Assembly (NCBI GenBank): GCA_016712045.1
Contig: JADJRV010000001.1
Location: forward strand, 62,001 to 126,000
Source of the DNA: Chloracidobacterium sp.
Lineage (GTDB): Bacteria; Acidobacteriota; Blastocatellia; Pyrinomonadales; Pyrinomonadaceae
Length of the DNA stretch: 64,000 nucleotides
Reading direction: 5' to 3'
This document shows positions 46,744-56,711 of the stretch, in pieces. Numbering within the stretch: position 1 is the first letter of the stretch; every line of letters starts with the position of its first letter. The notes under the pieces are model-generated. The model saw only the letters and a program-made list of their open reading frames with translations. It was not told the origin of the DNA and searched no databases. Made by a program: the position numbers and the translations under genes.

Positions 46744-47318
46744 ATGCTCGAACTCGTTACACAAATTCGCGGCGATTTTGCCAAGCTCGACCGCCGTGCG
46801 GTCTTTGCGTTTGTCTATGCCGCGATCGGGCTGACCTGCATCACATATTTTAAGGACCCCGAGCTATCTCGCGTCGATACTTTCAAACACCCCATGCTCA
46901 CATAGGCGACGAGGCCGCTCATCCGACGAATAACAATCTTTACGGCCTGATCTGGTGGGTATTTGTGTCGGTGACGTTTTATTTTGTGATACCCGCGATC
47001 TTTGTAAAGTTCATCCAAAAGCGAAAGTTGAGCGAGATCGGCCTTTCGCTAAAGATCGAGCCCTTTTTTCGCGGCTTTCTCGTTCACAGCCTAAAACCGT
47101 CGCTCGGCGTCTATTCCATCCTCGCGATGACCGTGCCGTACACGATGATCCATTTTCAAAAGCCAATGCCCGAGACATTTGCCGCGATCTTTGCGGGGCT
47201 GTTTCTAGGTTGGATCAGCTACAAGAACGGCACGATCTGGCTCGGGCTGGTGCTGCATTGCACCGTGGCTTTTTCAATGGATATTTTGGCTTTATACAAC
47301 AAGGGGCTATTATTTTAG
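46744..47318 (+). CDS. CPBP-type intramembrane protease, damaged (frameshift and missing middle)
   Basis: The gene lies between ruvA and ruvB. From ATG 46744 the frame gives MLELVTQIRGDFAKLDRRAV and stops at about 46903; the frame that follows contains HIGDEAAHPTNNNLYGLIWW, FVIPAIFVKFIQKRKLSEIG, then FFRGFLVHSLKPSLGVYSIL and IHFQKPMPETFAAIFAGLFL of the CPBP (Abi) family. One C missing at 46890-46893 explains the shift. In addition the segment LSLKIEP is followed directly by FFRGF: the usual 50-80 residues with helices and the catalytic Glu pair before FFRG are absent. It may be a real deletion, a misassembly, or an inactive protein. Confidence 0.6.
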
Positions 47319-47321
47319 GCA

Positions 47322-48362
47322 ATGAGTAACGCCGCCGCGATAAATATTAGGGACGAGGATCTTACGGCCGACGAGAGCCGCTTTGAAGCGACCCTGCGTC
47401 CGGCTCAGCTTGCTGAGTATATTGGCCAGACCAAGGTCAAAGAAAACCTGCGAGTGTTTATGAAGGCCGCGCTCAAGCGCCGTGAGGCTCTCGACCACAT
47501 CCTGCTCACGGGCCCGCCGGGCATGGGCAAGACGACGCTCTCGAATATTGTCGCGACCGAAATGGGAGCATCGCTCAAATCGACCTCCGGCCCGGTGATC
47601 GAAAAAGCCGGCGACCTCGCGGCGATCCTGACGCGACTCGAAGAGGGCGACGTGCTCTTTATCGACGAGATCCACCGGCTCAATCCGGCGATCGAAGAGA
47701 TCCTCTATCCCGCGATGGAGGATTACAATCTCGACATCATGATCGGCCAAGGCACCGCCGCACGCTCGATAAAGCTTGAGCTGCCAAAATTTACGCTTGT
47801 CGGTGCAACAACGCGGCCGGGTTTGATCACGGCGCCTTTAAGAGGCAGATTCGGGATCATCTTTCACCTTGATTTTTATGGCATCGACGATCTGCAGACG
47901 ATCTGCAACCGCTCGGCGGGGATCTTGAATGTCGAGATCGAGGAACTGGGTGCTCACGAGATCGCACGTCGCGGCCGCGGCACACCGCGTATCGTTAATC
48001 GTCTGCTCCGCCGTGTGCGTGATTTTGCCGAGGTCGATCACGACGGACGCGTTACCGAACATGTCGCGTGCGACGCTCTCGACCGGATGGAAGTGGACAG
48101 CTACGGACTCGACGAAATGGACGCCAAGCTGCTCAAAACCATCATCGAAAAATTTGACGGCGGCCCCGTCGGCCTCAGCACGATCTCCGCCGCGATCCAC
48201 GAGGAAAAAGATTCGATCGAAGAGATCATCGAACCATACCTGCTCCAGATCGGCTTTCTAAACCGCACCCCCCGCGGCCGCATGGCGACACGGCTTGCAT
48301 ATGAGCATTTTGGCCTGACATCGCTTATGCGAAATAACGCCCCAACGTCCCTATTTGAATAG
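47322..48362 (+). CDS. ruvB: Holliday junction branch migration helicase RuvB
   Basis: A 346-residue AAA+ motor. Start region [20 protein letters not shown], Walker [18 protein letters not shown], Walker [17 protein letters not shown], sensor [19 protein letters not shown], and the winged-helix DNA domain ([29 protein letters not shown]). Length and motifs are standard. It follows the CPBP-type gene by three bases. Confidence 0.97.
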   Translation: MSNAAAINIRDEDLTADESRFEATLRPAQLAEYIGQTKVKENLRVFMKAALKRREALDHILLTGPPGMGKTTLSNIVATEMGASLKSTSGPVIEKAGDLAAILTRLEEGDVLFIDEIHRLNPAIEEILYPAMEDYNLDIMIGQGTAARSIKLELPKFTLVGATTRPGLITAPLRGRFGIIFHLDFYGIDDLQTICNRSAGILNVEIEELGAHEIARRGRGTPRIVNRLLRRVRDFAEVDHDGRVTEHVACDALDRMEVDSYGLDEMDAKLLKTIIEKFDGGPVGLSTISAAIHEEKDSIEEIIEPYLLQIGFLNRTPRGRMATRLAYEHFGLTSLMRNNAPTSLFE

Positions 48363-48473
48363 ATGTCTCTCCCCGAAATAATCGTTGATACCCGTCCTGT
48401 TGAAATGCTATTCTAGTAATTCGTTTGCCCCTCTAACTCAAATTTTCAACGCCCTGATATGCCGGAGGATTTC

Positions 48474-50543
48474 ATGCTTTTTACCAAAAACTCGGATATG
48501 CATACGTCTACTATCCGCACACGTTTCTTCGTTACGTTTCTAACACTTGTCATAGTCGGGATTACTGGTATGGCTGCTTTCGGCCAGAGCGGCAGCGTCT
48601 CGGCGGGTGCGAAAAAGAAAGTCGTCAAGAAAAAAGTAATGTCCGAGCGTGAACGCGAACGCGAGCGTGAAAAGCAGTTCAAGCTTAAATACAACGCAGC
48701 GGCCAACGCAAAGGCTCAAAGAGGCCCGACACTCGTGCCTAAGATGACATTCTACGGCGTATCAGAACCTCTCTCTGAGATCGCATCTCGTCCACAGCCT
48801 GAGATCAGCAAAGAAGACGGCCCGGTGTTTGAGAATGAGATGGAAGATGTCTTTGAGGAGCCGATGAAACGTGCTCGAAAAGCCGCGGCCGCTGACCCGA
48901 TCCAAACGATCGCAGGTTCCGAGCTATCGGCGGTCATTGGGGCAAACTTTACGGCTGTCGCCGCCGGCGGTTCCGCACCACCGGATACAACGCTCGCTGT
49001 CGGGCCAAATCACATCATCGTGTGGGTAAATTCGAGGTTTTCGATCTTTAATAAATCCGGCACTATCCTCAGCGGGCCGACTAGTGGCAGTGCCTTGTAC
49101 GCGGGTATGCCAAACCTCTGTGCGACGACCAATCGCGGCGACCCTATATTGCAATACGATCGGCTAGCAGACCGTTGGATATTGAGCCAGTTCGCTTTTG
49201 GAAGTGGAACCACCGCTCCGTATTTTCAGTGCTTTGCGGTTTCGACATCGGGCGACCCGCTCGGGACTTATAACAAGTATTCCGTCGAATTTAGCGCGGT
49301 TGCCCCTAGCGGATTGAATGATTACGGCAAGCTCGGCGTAATGCCTGAGGCCTACTATACGTCTTACAACATGTTCCAAGGCTCTCCCGCCGGCAGTAAC
49401 AGCGGTTCGGGCCTTTGTGCATCGGACCGCGTAAAGATGCTTGCCGGCGACCCGACCGCAACGACGCTCTGTGCTCCGATCGCGGTGTATGCCGGAGGCG
49501 GTTCGTATTTACCTGCCGATCTCGACGGCACAACATTGCCGACAAATTCTACGCAGGGCGGCATCTTTATCCGCCAAAACACGGCCCCCTTGATCACCCT
49601 CATCAAACTCAAACCAAACTTTGCAGCCGGTACGGTAACGATCAATGACGGCTTTGGCGGCGCGGCAGGTACTTCTATCAGCGTGCCGATCCCGACGACC
49701 CTGCGGGCATGTAATGGCACCGGCGGAACGTGCATTGCCCAACCCGGCACGACCAATTTGCTCGACACTCTTGGCGGCCGCTTGATGTACCGAGCCGCGT
49801 ATCGCAACCGCGGCGGCGTTGACAGTCTCGTCTTTGCCCAAACGGTCGATCCTGACGGCGCCGGCACGCGCGGAGGTGCGATGCGTTGGTATGAGATCCG
49901 CGATCCTTTTTCGGCGACACCGACGCTCTTTCAAGTCGGCACGTTTGACGAAGGTGGGACAGGCGACCGCTGGATGGGATCGATCGCAATGAATAAGAAC
50001 GGCGATATGATGATGGGATATTCGATCGCAAACTCGGCGACCGGGCTCAAACCGTCGATCGGCCTGACCGGACGCCGTGCGAGCGACCCGCTCAACACGA
50101 TGCAGGCCGAGACGATAGCCTTTACCGGACTCGGGGTACAACTCACGGGGCTGACACGTTGGGGCGACTACACGACGATGCAGGTCGATCCGTCCGACGA
50201 CGAAGGCTTTTGCTACGTCGGGCAATACTTACCCGCCGACGGAACATTTAATTGGACGACGCGTGTCGTCTGTGCCAAGTTCCCCGCCAGCAGCGTCACC
50301 ATTTCGGGCCGTGTATTGACGGCACAAGGCCGCGGCGTGCGCAACGCCGTCGTCAGGCTGACCTTGCCGGATATGACGATCCGAACCGTCGTCTCCGGGC
50401 CCCTGGGACAGTTTAGCTTTGCAAATGTCACAACCGGTCAGACCTACGGACTGACCGCGACCGGACGGCGATTTGCATTCGGCACCCAAAACGTCAGCCC
50501 GACCAGCGGCGACGTCACCGGACTGACCATCGTCGCTCAGTAG
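48474..50543 (+). CDS. Large exported protein with C-terminal CarboxypepD_reg-like domain
   Basis: A 689-residue protein. I prefer the ATG at 48474, five bases after GGAGG (48464-48468), to an ATG at 48459. Signal peptide RFFVTFLTLVIVGITGMAAF; then a charged helix (KKVMSEREREREREKQFKLK). Residues about 150-590 have repeated beta-sheet strands with Gly-Asp-Gly (TTLAVGPNHIIVWVNSRFSI, RMGSIAMNKNGDMM-like: DRWMGSIAMNKNGDMMMGYS) and may form a propeller. Residues about 605-689 are a Cna-B/CarboxypepD_reg-like domain (VTISGRVLTAQGRGVRNAVV). It is probably on the cell surface or secreted. The function is unknown. Own terminator at 50593. Confidence 0.72.
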   Translation: MLFTKNSDMHTSTIRTRFFVTFLTLVIVGITGMAAFGQSGSVSAGAKKKVVKKKVMSEREREREREKQFKLKYNAAANAKAQRGPTLVPKMTFYGVSEPLSEIASRPQPEISKEDGPVFENEMEDVFEEPMKRARKAAAADPIQTIAGSELSAVIGANFTAVAAGGSAPPDTTLAVGPNHIIVWVNSRFSIFNKSGTILSGPTSGSALYAGMPNLCATTNRGDPILQYDRLADRWILSQFAFGSGTTAPYFQCFAVSTSGDPLGTYNKYSVEFSAVAPSGLNDYGKLGVMPEAYYTSYNMFQGSPAGSNSGSGLCASDRVKMLAGDPTATTLCAPIAVYAGGGSYLPADLDGTTLPTNSTQGGIFIRQNTAPLITLIKLKPNFAAGTVTINDGFGGAAGTSISVPIPTTLRACNGTGGTCIAQPGTTNLLDTLGGRLMYRAAYRNRGGVDSLVFAQTVDPDGAGTRGGAMRWYEIRDPFSATPTLFQVGTFDEGGTGDRWMGSIAMNKNGDMMMGYSIANSATGLKPSIGLTGRRASDPLNTMQAETIAFTGLGVQLTGLTRWGDYTTMQVDPSDDEGFCYVGQYLPADGTFNWTTRVVCAKFPASSVTISGRVLTAQGRGVRNAVVRLTLPDMTIRTVVSGPLGQFSFANVTTGQTYGLTATGRRFAFGTQNVSPTSGDVTGLTIVAQ

Positions 50544-50550
50544 GGGCAGA

Positions 50551-50584
50551 AGTCGGTAGTCAGTTTTCAGTTGTCAGTTGTCAG
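50551..50584. repeat. GTCAGT / GTCAGTT tandem repeat
   Basis: AGTCGGTAGTCAGTTTTCAG then TTGTCAGTTGTCAG, directly after the stop of the exported protein. Same word family as at 44319 and 56661. Confidence 0.7.
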
Positions 50585-50592
50585 AATATAGA

Positions 50593-50627
50593 AAGGCCGC
50601 GAGCGTGATGTTCGCGGCCATTTCTTT
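50593..50627 (+). terminator. Rho-independent terminator of the exported protein gene
   Basis: GGCCGCGA (50595-50602) pairs with TCGCGGCC (50612-50619) around GCGTGATGT, followed by ATTTCTTT. Confidence 0.75.
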
Positions 50628-50663
50628 GGTCCGTTCCGGACCAGGTGGACCAAGCATCATCTT

Positions 50664-50870
50664 GAACCGTCGGAGACGGTGAAATACTTGTAGCCCACAT
50701 CGCGAGATGTGGGTGAGTTACAGTACAAGGTCCGAACCGTCGGAGACGGTGGCATAACAGTTAACGCCGTATATTATGCCGCCGTTTCCAACGGCTCAAT
50801 TATTTGGTTGGTTTCGTACCCAAATCTTGCGATGTCAGCTACGGCAAATATGCCGTCTGCTCCGCAGACT
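50664..50870. repeat. Modular intergenic repeat cluster B
   Basis: AACCGTCGGAGACGGT appears at about 50664 and 50735, GTAGCCCACATCGCGAGATG at about 50690, GCCGCCGTTTCCAACGGCTC at about 50778, and CCGTCTGCTCCGCAGACTG at about 50853. The same modules as at 37860 in a different order. There is no gene in 50628-50981. Confidence 0.8.
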
Positions 50871-50876
50871 GAAAAG

Positions 50877-50908
50877 AAAAAGGCTTCGCATATCGCGAAG
50901 CCTTTTTT
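50877..50908. terminator. Bidirectional terminator before gyrA end
   Basis: AAAAAGGCTTCGC / GCGAAGCCTTTTTT, with a 5-base loop. It is between the convergent exported-protein gene and gyrA and works in both directions. Confidence 0.8.
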
Positions 50909-50912
50909 CTTT

Positions 50913-50980
50913 GCAGAAGCCCGCACGTGAGTAAGGGCACTCGTCGACCCACGGTGCCCTTACTTCGTGCGGGCTTCTGC
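50913..50980. repeat. REP-like element, copy 3 (near-perfect palindrome)
   Basis: Left arm GCAGAAGCCCGCACGTGAGT (then AAGGGCAC) and right arm GTGCCCTTACTTCGTGCGGG (then CTTCTGC) pair over about 27 bp with one bulge, around TCGTCGACCCACG. It ends one base before the gyrA stop. This is the best palindrome of the family. Confidence 0.85.
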
Positions 50981-50981
50981 C

Positions 50982-53525
50982 TTATTCATCTTCATCCTCA
51001 ACCGCCGCTAATAGTGATGCGGATGTTACGAGGTCTTCGTCGCCGCATTTTATTAGGGTGACGCCTTGGGCGCTGCGGCCGGTTTCGCGGATGCGGTCGA
51101 CACCCAGGCGGATGAGTTTTGCCTGTTGGGTGATGATCATGATCTCGCTGTCCTCTTCGATCGGAAACGATGCGACGACCTTGCCGGTTTTGTCGGTGGT
51201 CTTCATGTTGATGACGCCGACGCCGCCGCGTTTTGTCAGGCGATAGCTGTTGACGAGCGTCTGTTTGCCAAAGCCTTTTTCCGAAACGGAGAGGATCTTT
51301 TCGGTGCCCTCCTGTGACACGCTGCAGACCGAGACGACATAATCGCCGCCCCGCAGATTAACGCCCCGCACGCCGCGTGCCGCACGCCCCATCGGGCGAA
51401 CGTCCGTTTCCTGAAAGCGGACCGCCATGCCGTCGTGCGTCGCGACAAATATCTGCCGCTTGCCGTCGGTGCGGATCACCTCGAGCAGCTCGTCGCCCTC
51501 GTCGATGTTGATGGCGTTGATGCCGTTGGCACGGATGTTTTGATACTCCGAAAGCAGTGTCTTTTTGATAACGCCGTGCTTGGTGACCATCGTGAGATAA
51601 ACCTCTTCGCTAAAATCACGCACGGCCATTGTCGCCACCAGCTTACGCTCGCTGGATAGCTGGACCATGTTGACCACGGCTTTGCCGCGAGCGGCTGCGG
51701 CAGCCTCAGGTATCTCGTGGACCTTCATCTTAAAGACCTGGCCGTCGTCCGTAAAGATCATCAACGCGTCGTGCGTCGATGCCGTGAACAGATGCTCGAC
51801 AAAATCCTCGTTCTTCGCCGTAGCACCGAGACGGCCCTTGCCGCCGCGACCTTGGCGCGAATAGGTCGAGACGGGCGTGCGTTTGATGTAGCCGGCCTTA
51901 GTGACGGTGATGGCGACCTCTTCGTCGGCGATGAGGTCCTCGATGTTAAACTCGGCGTCGGCATCGACGATGATCGTCCGGCGGGCATCGCCGTACACAC
52001 GTCTGATCTCGACCAGCTCGTCCGTGATCACCTGACGCAGAACGCTTTCGTTCGCAAGGATATTCTCAAGCTCGGCGATGTATTTGATGATCTCGGCGTA
52101 TTCGTCGAGGATCTTTTGCCGCTCAAGCGCCGACAAACGACGCAGTTGCAGATCAAGGATCGCCTGTGCCTGTATCTCAGAAAATTCGAGGCTGCCAAGG
52201 ACTTTGGTGAGTTCCTTAAGAAACACGTCCTTAGACTTTTCGCCCGTGACGCCGCGCCACGCGGATATCTCCGACGCCGTCTTGAGATTTGCCGTCAGCC
52301 ACTGTTTCGCTTCATCCACCGAACGCGAATTGCGGATCGTCGGGATGATGTAATCGAGGGCGTCGATGGCTTTGTTGAGGCCCTCTAAGATATGCGCACG
52401 CGCCTGAGCCTTACGCAGGTCAAACTCAGTCCTGCGGCGAACGACCTCGCGGCGAAATTCGACAAATGCTTCGAGCATCTGCTTGAGCGTCAGCACTTTT
52501 GGCTGGCCGTCAACGATCGCGATGTTGATGATGCCAAACGACGATTGCATCGGCGTCAGCTTGTAGAGTTTGTTGAGGATCACCTGCGGGATGGCGTCGC
52601 GTTTGAGCTCGATGACGACACGCATGCCCTCGCGGCTCGATTCGTCGCGGATCTCTGAGATGCCGTCGAGACGTTTTTCGTGGACAAGCTCGGCGATCTT
52701 TTCGATCAGACGAGCCTTATTGACCTGATACGGGATCTCGGTGATGACGACGGCGTTGCGAACACGATCGCCGCGTCCGATCTCATCGACGACGGCCTTA
52801 GCCCGCATCTGGATGATGCCGCGGCCGGTTTTGTACGCGCTGACGATGCCTTCGCGGCCGTAGATAAATCCGGCGGTCGGAAAGTCGGGGCCGGGAACGT
52901 GTTTGATCAGCTCGTCAAACGATATCTCGGGGTCTTTGATCAGAGCGATCGTCGCGTCGAGCACCTCGGTCAGATTGTGCGGCGGGATCTTCGTCGCCAT
53001 ACCGACGGCGATGCCCTCGGAACCGTTGACCAGCAGCAAAGGGACGCGTGTCGGCAGCACTTTCGGCTCGGATAGCGATTCGTCATAGTTAGGCTGGAAA
53101 TCGACCGTCTCTTTGTTAATGTCGTCGAGAATTTCGTTGGCGATCTTTGCAAGCCGGACCTCGGTGTAACGCATCGCAGCCGCATTGTCGCCGTCGATCG
53201 AGCCAAAGTTTCCCTGCCCGTCTACCAGCGGATAACGCATCGAAAAATCCTGCGCCATACGGACGATCGAATCATAGATCGCCGAATCGCCGTGCGGGTG
53301 ATATTTACCCATCACATCGCCGACGGCACGTGCCGATTTACGATAAGCCTTGCCGGCGACATTTCCCTGCTCGTACATTCCGAACAGGATGCGGCGGTGA
53401 ACCGGTTTGAGCCCGTCGCGGACATCCGGCAAAGCCCGGCCGATGATGACGGACATGGCATAGTCGAGATACGACCGCCGCATCTCGTCTTCGATATTGA
53501 TCTGACTGCGTTCTATTGAATCCAT
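50982..53525 (-). CDS. gyrA: DNA gyrase subunit A
   Basis: The cleavage-religation subunit of gyrase, 847 residues. Catalytic Tyr120 ([19 protein letters not shown]), the quinolone region [20 protein letters not shown] with Ser81 and Asp85 as in sensitive E. coli gyrase (S83/D87), the coiled coil (about 350-500) and a C-terminal six-bladed DNA-wrapping domain with a GyrA box ([17 protein letters not shown]). The acidic tail AAVEDEDE is typical. gyrB is not in the window. A REP-like palindrome sits right at its 3' end. Confidence 0.97.
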   Translation of the reverse strand: MDSIERSQINIEDEMRRSYLDYAMSVIIGRALPDVRDGLKPVHRRILFGMYEQGNVAGKAYRKSARAVGDVMGKYHPHGDSAIYDSIVRMAQDFSMRYPLVDGQGNFGSIDGDNAAAMRYTEVRLAKIANEILDDINKETVDFQPNYDESLSEPKVLPTRVPLLLVNGSEGIAVGMATKIPPHNLTEVLDATIALIKDPEISFDELIKHVPGPDFPTAGFIYGREGIVSAYKTGRGIIQMRAKAVVDEIGRGDRVRNAVVITEIPYQVNKARLIEKIAELVHEKRLDGISEIRDESSREGMRVVIELKRDAIPQVILNKLYKLTPMQSSFGIINIAIVDGQPKVLTLKQMLEAFVEFRREVVRRRTEFDLRKAQARAHILEGLNKAIDALDYIIPTIRNSRSVDEAKQWLTANLKTASEISAWRGVTGEKSKDVFLKELTKVLGSLEFSEIQAQAILDLQLRRLSALERQKILDEYAEIIKYIAELENILANESVLRQVITDELVEIRRVYGDARRTIIVDADAEFNIEDLIADEEVAITVTKAGYIKRTPVSTYSRQGRGGKGRLGATAKNEDFVEHLFTASTHDALMIFTDDGQVFKMKVHEIPEAAAAARGKAVVNMVQLSSERKLVATMAVRDFSEEVYLTMVTKHGVIKKTLLSEYQNIRANGINAINIDEGDELLEVIRTDGKRQIFVATHDGMAVRFQETDVRPMGRAARGVRGVNLRGGDYVVSVCSVSQEGTEKILSVSEKGFGKQTLVNSYRLTKRGGVGVINMKTTDKTGKVVASFPIEEDSEIMIITQQAKLIRLGVDRIRETGRSAQGVTLIKCGDEDLVTSASLLAAVEDEDE

Positions 53526-53694
53526 TTGATTAAAAATCCTGCGTTTTTCCGGTTTGTAAAAAGGTGCGAGGTCGTACTATTTCTGGAAAAGTGAGTGCCT
53601 TAACTATTTCTATATTTTACAGGCTAAAAGCCTGCTTCGCAACTCGCGGAACCTCCTGATTTACCCGTTTTCCCGGTCAGTTTTTGAACTTAAA

Positions 53695-54507
53695 ATGTTG
53701 TCCACAGAATCACAACAAACCCGTGCTATCGACCGTGCTGTAATAAAGCCCGTCGTCGAAAAAGAGAACCGGCGCATACAAAGAATTTCGCTGCCTCTGC
53801 CCGTTCGCGTCGAGGTCAAACTCGACAGTGATCTGAGTTGGTACGAGGTAACGAGGTTAAATGATATCTCCGCATTTGGCGCCGGATTCTTACTCAAACG
53901 CCCGATCAAACGTGGACGTCTGGTTCTATTAACAGCACCGATACCGCGTCAGCTAAGGTCGTACGATTACGGCGAGCCGCAATATAAGATCTGGGGACTT
54001 GTCCGACGCTGCATCTCGGTCGGCCGCAGCGTTAACGAACAGGAATATTCGATAGGCCTGGCGTTTACAGGGCGAAAGCCCCCCGAAGGCTATCTAGAAC
54101 ATCCGTCGCGTCTCTATGACGTAACGCATCGCGAGGACGAGGGCCGCGGTTTCTGGAGCCTGACCGAAGCCAACCTGTTCGCCGACGACAGCGATCTGCC
54201 AAAAGACCTGCGTAAACAAACGCGGTATTTTATCCCCGAGGCCTTAAAGCTGGAACAGGTTGACGAGGCCGGAAATGTACTATTTTCTGAAATGACCGTC
54301 ACCGAAAACATCAGCCTCGGCGGAGCCGCTGTGCTTACGACCTTAAATGCCTCGACCGGTACGTTTCTTCGCGTCACCAGCGAAAGGTTTTCGATCCAGA
54401 TCCTATCCGTCGTGCGCAGCTCGCGCGTCGGCCCCGACGGCATCACGCGGCTGCATCTCGAGTTTATCGACAGGTTTTTCCCACTCGAAGGCGTCGTTTC
54501 CGCCTAA
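53695..54507 (+). CDS. Protein with two PilZ-like domains
   Basis: A 270-residue protein. First half: RRIQRISLPLPVRVEVKLDS with NDISAFGAGFLLKRPI; second half: RKQTRYFIPEALKLEQVDEA with TENISLGGAAVLTTL. Both follow the RxxxR ... D/NxSxxG scheme of PilZ domains that bind cyclic di-GMP; the second one fits better. It probably links c-di-GMP to an output such as motility or polysaccharide. A 169-base gap without a gene separates it from gyrA. Confidence 0.75.
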   Translation: MLSTESQQTRAIDRAVIKPVVEKENRRIQRISLPLPVRVEVKLDSDLSWYEVTRLNDISAFGAGFLLKRPIKRGRLVLLTAPIPRQLRSYDYGEPQYKIWGLVRRCISVGRSVNEQEYSIGLAFTGRKPPEGYLEHPSRLYDVTHREDEGRGFWSLTEANLFADDSDLPKDLRKQTRYFIPEALKLEQVDEAGNVLFSEMTVTENISLGGAAVLTTLNASTGTFLRVTSERFSIQILSVVRSSRVGPDGITRLHLEFIDRFFPLEGVVSA

Positions 54508-54525
54508 TATAAATTCTAATTTGAA

Positions 54526-56196
54526 CTAAGGTTGTTGCGGCTGTGGTTGTGCAGGCGTCGGCGGACGGCCATGCCGTCTGATATATTCTTTCAACCGCCG
54601 TTTTTGCTCGAGTGTTAGATTTCTCGGATCAAATCCGGGTGGTAACGGCCCGCCCTGAGTTGGCGGACGCTGAACATTGGGAGGGAGTTGTGTGTTGCGG
54701 ATAACACTCGTACGGGTCGAGCCGTCGGCGTTCTTTTCGGTGACGACGATGTTACCGGTCTTTCCCTCAGCCGGAAACTGCACGGTCGAGCCATCTTCGT
54801 CGGTAATGGTTACAGTGTCATCAGCAGGCTTTTCAGTTTTGGCTGTCTCGCCCGACTTTGAGCTTGTGTCTGGCGTGCGTGACTCGGTCTTATTCGTCGC
54901 TGCGGTGGACGACGCGGCAGACGCTTGAGCCGAGTTTGCATTGGCGTTAGCATTCGCGTTTGCAACTGCTGTCGTATCCGCGACAACCGGAACGTCTGCT
55001 GTTGTTCCGGCGGTTTTGTCCGTGTCGGCCGGCGTGATACCAAAGACCGACGGTTTGAACATATACAATCCGCTCGCAACCGCGGCTCCGACGAGCAGCA
55101 TTCCCAACGCTCCGGCGGCAAAGCCGAATCTTCGCTTTGGCGGGGCCGAGGTCACATGTGCCGCTGCGATATTTGTCCGCTGAGTTTTGTCACCGGCCTT
55201 GACCGATGTCAGTTGTGATAGATCTGCCGGCAGGATCTCGGTCTTAGCATCCGAACTATTGGCCGAGCCTGCCTGTGTCGCTCCGGGCCCGACCTGAGTT
55301 CCCTGGCCTAACACGGCTGTCTTTTCGGACGAGATCGCGATCGTTGCGGGGTCGGCAAGATAAGCGTAATTTTCACTCTCGCGAAACATCTGACGCATAT
55401 CGCTCGCAGTCGCCGGACGCTCGTCCGCATTGAGCGACATCGCTTTTTGCAACACACCCGCAATACCGCGAGGCGCGTCTGGATTGATGACATTTGCCGG
55501 GACGAGCGGGTCTTCTTTCTGACTTAACACGGCCATCGCACGCGTCAGGGCGTCCTCAGGTGAGACATTTGTCAGCAAATGATAGAGCGTCGCCGCCAGC
55601 GAATACAGATCGCTGCGCGGATCAGTGCCCGTGCCCTGGATCTGCTCAAGCGAAGCATAATTGCGCGAATAGCCAAAGATGCTCTTTGCCGCCGTTGCGT
55701 GTCCGGCATCGGTCGGGTTCCCTTTTGCAAGCCCAAAATCGAGCAAGATAATGTCGCCGCGGGGCGTGACCTTTAGGTTTTGCGGTTTGATGTCGCGGTG
55801 GATGACCGGCATCTCTTGGTTGTGTAGATAATCAAGCGCGTCAAGCAATTGATCCGCCCATTTTTGCACCTGTTCGACCGTAAACGCCTGTTTCTCAGGG
55901 TCGAGCATACTGCCGACATCGTCGCCCGGGATATACTCCATCACCAAAAACAGCCCGTCGGATTCCTCAAAATGATCGCTCACACGCGGCAAAGCCGAAT
56001 GCTTTAAGCTATTTAGCAGACGTGCCTCTCGCTCAATGGCTTTGCGAAAATTGTCGTCCATGCACAGCGTTTCTTTGATCGCGACGGTGCTGCCAAAACG
56101 CTCATCGGTCGCGACATACACCGCTCCCATACCGCCCTGGCCGATCTTTTTATCGATACGATATCGCTGCTGCAAAAATGTTCCGGCTTCGATCAT
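54526..56196 (-). CDS. Membrane Ser/Thr protein kinase (PknB-like)
   Basis: A 556-residue kinase. Glycine loop KIGQGGMGAVYVATDERFGS, K41 (VAIKETL), catalytic loop IHRDIKPQNLKVTP (Asp135), DFG at 153-155, and RNYASLEQIQGTGTDPRSD. After a Thr/Ala-rich linker there is one TM helix (358-380, FAAGALGMLLVGAAVASGLY), so the C-terminal part is extracytoplasmic. It is rich in Ala/Asn/Thr and ends in QPQPQQP without a PASTA domain. The segment DEDGSTVQFPAEGKTGNIVV is a small beta-rich part. Substrates unknown. Confidence 0.93.
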   Translation of the reverse strand: MIEAGTFLQQRYRIDKKIGQGGMGAVYVATDERFGSTVAIKETLCMDDNFRKAIEREARLLNSLKHSALPRVSDHFEESDGLFLVMEYIPGDDVGSMLDPEKQAFTVEQVQKWADQLLDALDYLHNQEMPVIHRDIKPQNLKVTPRGDIILLDFGLAKGNPTDAGHATAAKSIFGYSRNYASLEQIQGTGTDPRSDLYSLAATLYHLLTNVSPEDALTRAMAVLSQKEDPLVPANVINPDAPRGIAGVLQKAMSLNADERPATASDMRQMFRESENYAYLADPATIAISSEKTAVLGQGTQVGPGATQAGSANSSDAKTEILPADLSQLTSVKAGDKTQRTNIAAAHVTSAPPKRRFGFAAGALGMLLVGAAVASGLYMFKPSVFGITPADTDKTAGTTADVPVVADTTAVANANANANANSAQASAASSTAATNKTESRTPDTSSKSGETAKTEKPADDTVTITDEDGSTVQFPAEGKTGNIVVTEKNADGSTRTSVIRNTQLPPNVQRPPTQGGPLPPGFDPRNLTLEQKRRLKEYIRRHGRPPTPAQPQPQQP

Positions 56197-56336
56197 TAAA
56201 TTTACCTACGCAATAAATCGTTGTTTAGTTTAATACAATTTCGGGTACAAAAAAAGATTTGTGAACTGCTAAGACTCAGATTTAGATGTGCGCGAACGGC
56301 ATAAAGTTTTACGCAGGGTCGTTTCTTGGTTTTTAC

Positions 56337-56550
56337 GAACCGTCGGAGACGGTAAAATATTTGTAGCCCACATCGCAAAATGTGGGTACGGACGAAAACG
56401 TTTGCGTCCGAACCGTCGGAGACGGTGACATAAAAGGATCTACAAATATGAATATATGCCGCCGTCGCTGACGGCTAGGGCCATTGATATATCCTAGTTC
56501 CCCACAGTTCGCACTGTGGGCTACAAATATCGCGTCGGCTCCGCCGACTC
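56337..56550. repeat. Modular intergenic repeat cluster C
   Basis: AACCGTCGGAGACGGT at about 56338 and 56411, TTGTAGCCCACATCGCAAAA TGTGGGT at about 56361, GCCGCCGTCGCTGACGGCTA at about 56458, TTCCCCACAGTTCGCACTGT GGG at about 56498 and CGTCGGCTCCGCCGACTC at about 56533. The region 56197-56711 has no gene; it holds this cluster, a REP-like half element, a terminator and a tandem repeat. Confidence 0.8.
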
Positions 56551-56575
56551 AAGCCTCGCCGCCTTGCAAAACAAA

Positions 56576-56615
56576 ACTTGGATGTCACGCCCTAGCTCAC
56601 GCGCGGGCTTCCGCA
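56576..56615. repeat. REP-like element, copy 4 (half element, reverse orientation)
   Basis: The reverse complement reads TGCGGAAGCCCGCGCGTGAG then CTAGGGCGTGACATCCAAGT, which matches the left half of copies 1 and 2 including the ACATCCAACTT word. Orientation is opposite to copies 1 and 2. Confidence 0.75.
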
Positions 56616-56623
56616 TCAAAACC

Positions 56624-56656
56624 AAAAGCCGCAAGCATCACGCCCACGGCTTTTTT
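56624..56656. terminator. Probable terminator
   Basis: AAAAGCCG and CGGCTTTTTT around 15 bases. It lies between the Ser/Thr kinase start region and the end of the gene at 56712, and would act on plus-strand transcripts best. Confidence 0.5.
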
Positions 56657-56660
56657 CTTT

Positions 56661-56703
56661 CTGACTACTGACTACTGACTACTGACTACCGACTACTGAC
56701 TAC
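56661..56703. repeat. CTGACTA tandem repeat
   Basis: Five or six copies of the 7-base word CTGACTA with one variant CCGACTA. The same words (as GTCAGTAG) lie inside the BMC operon at 44319. Confidence 0.8.
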
Positions 56704-56711
56704 TTCCCCAT

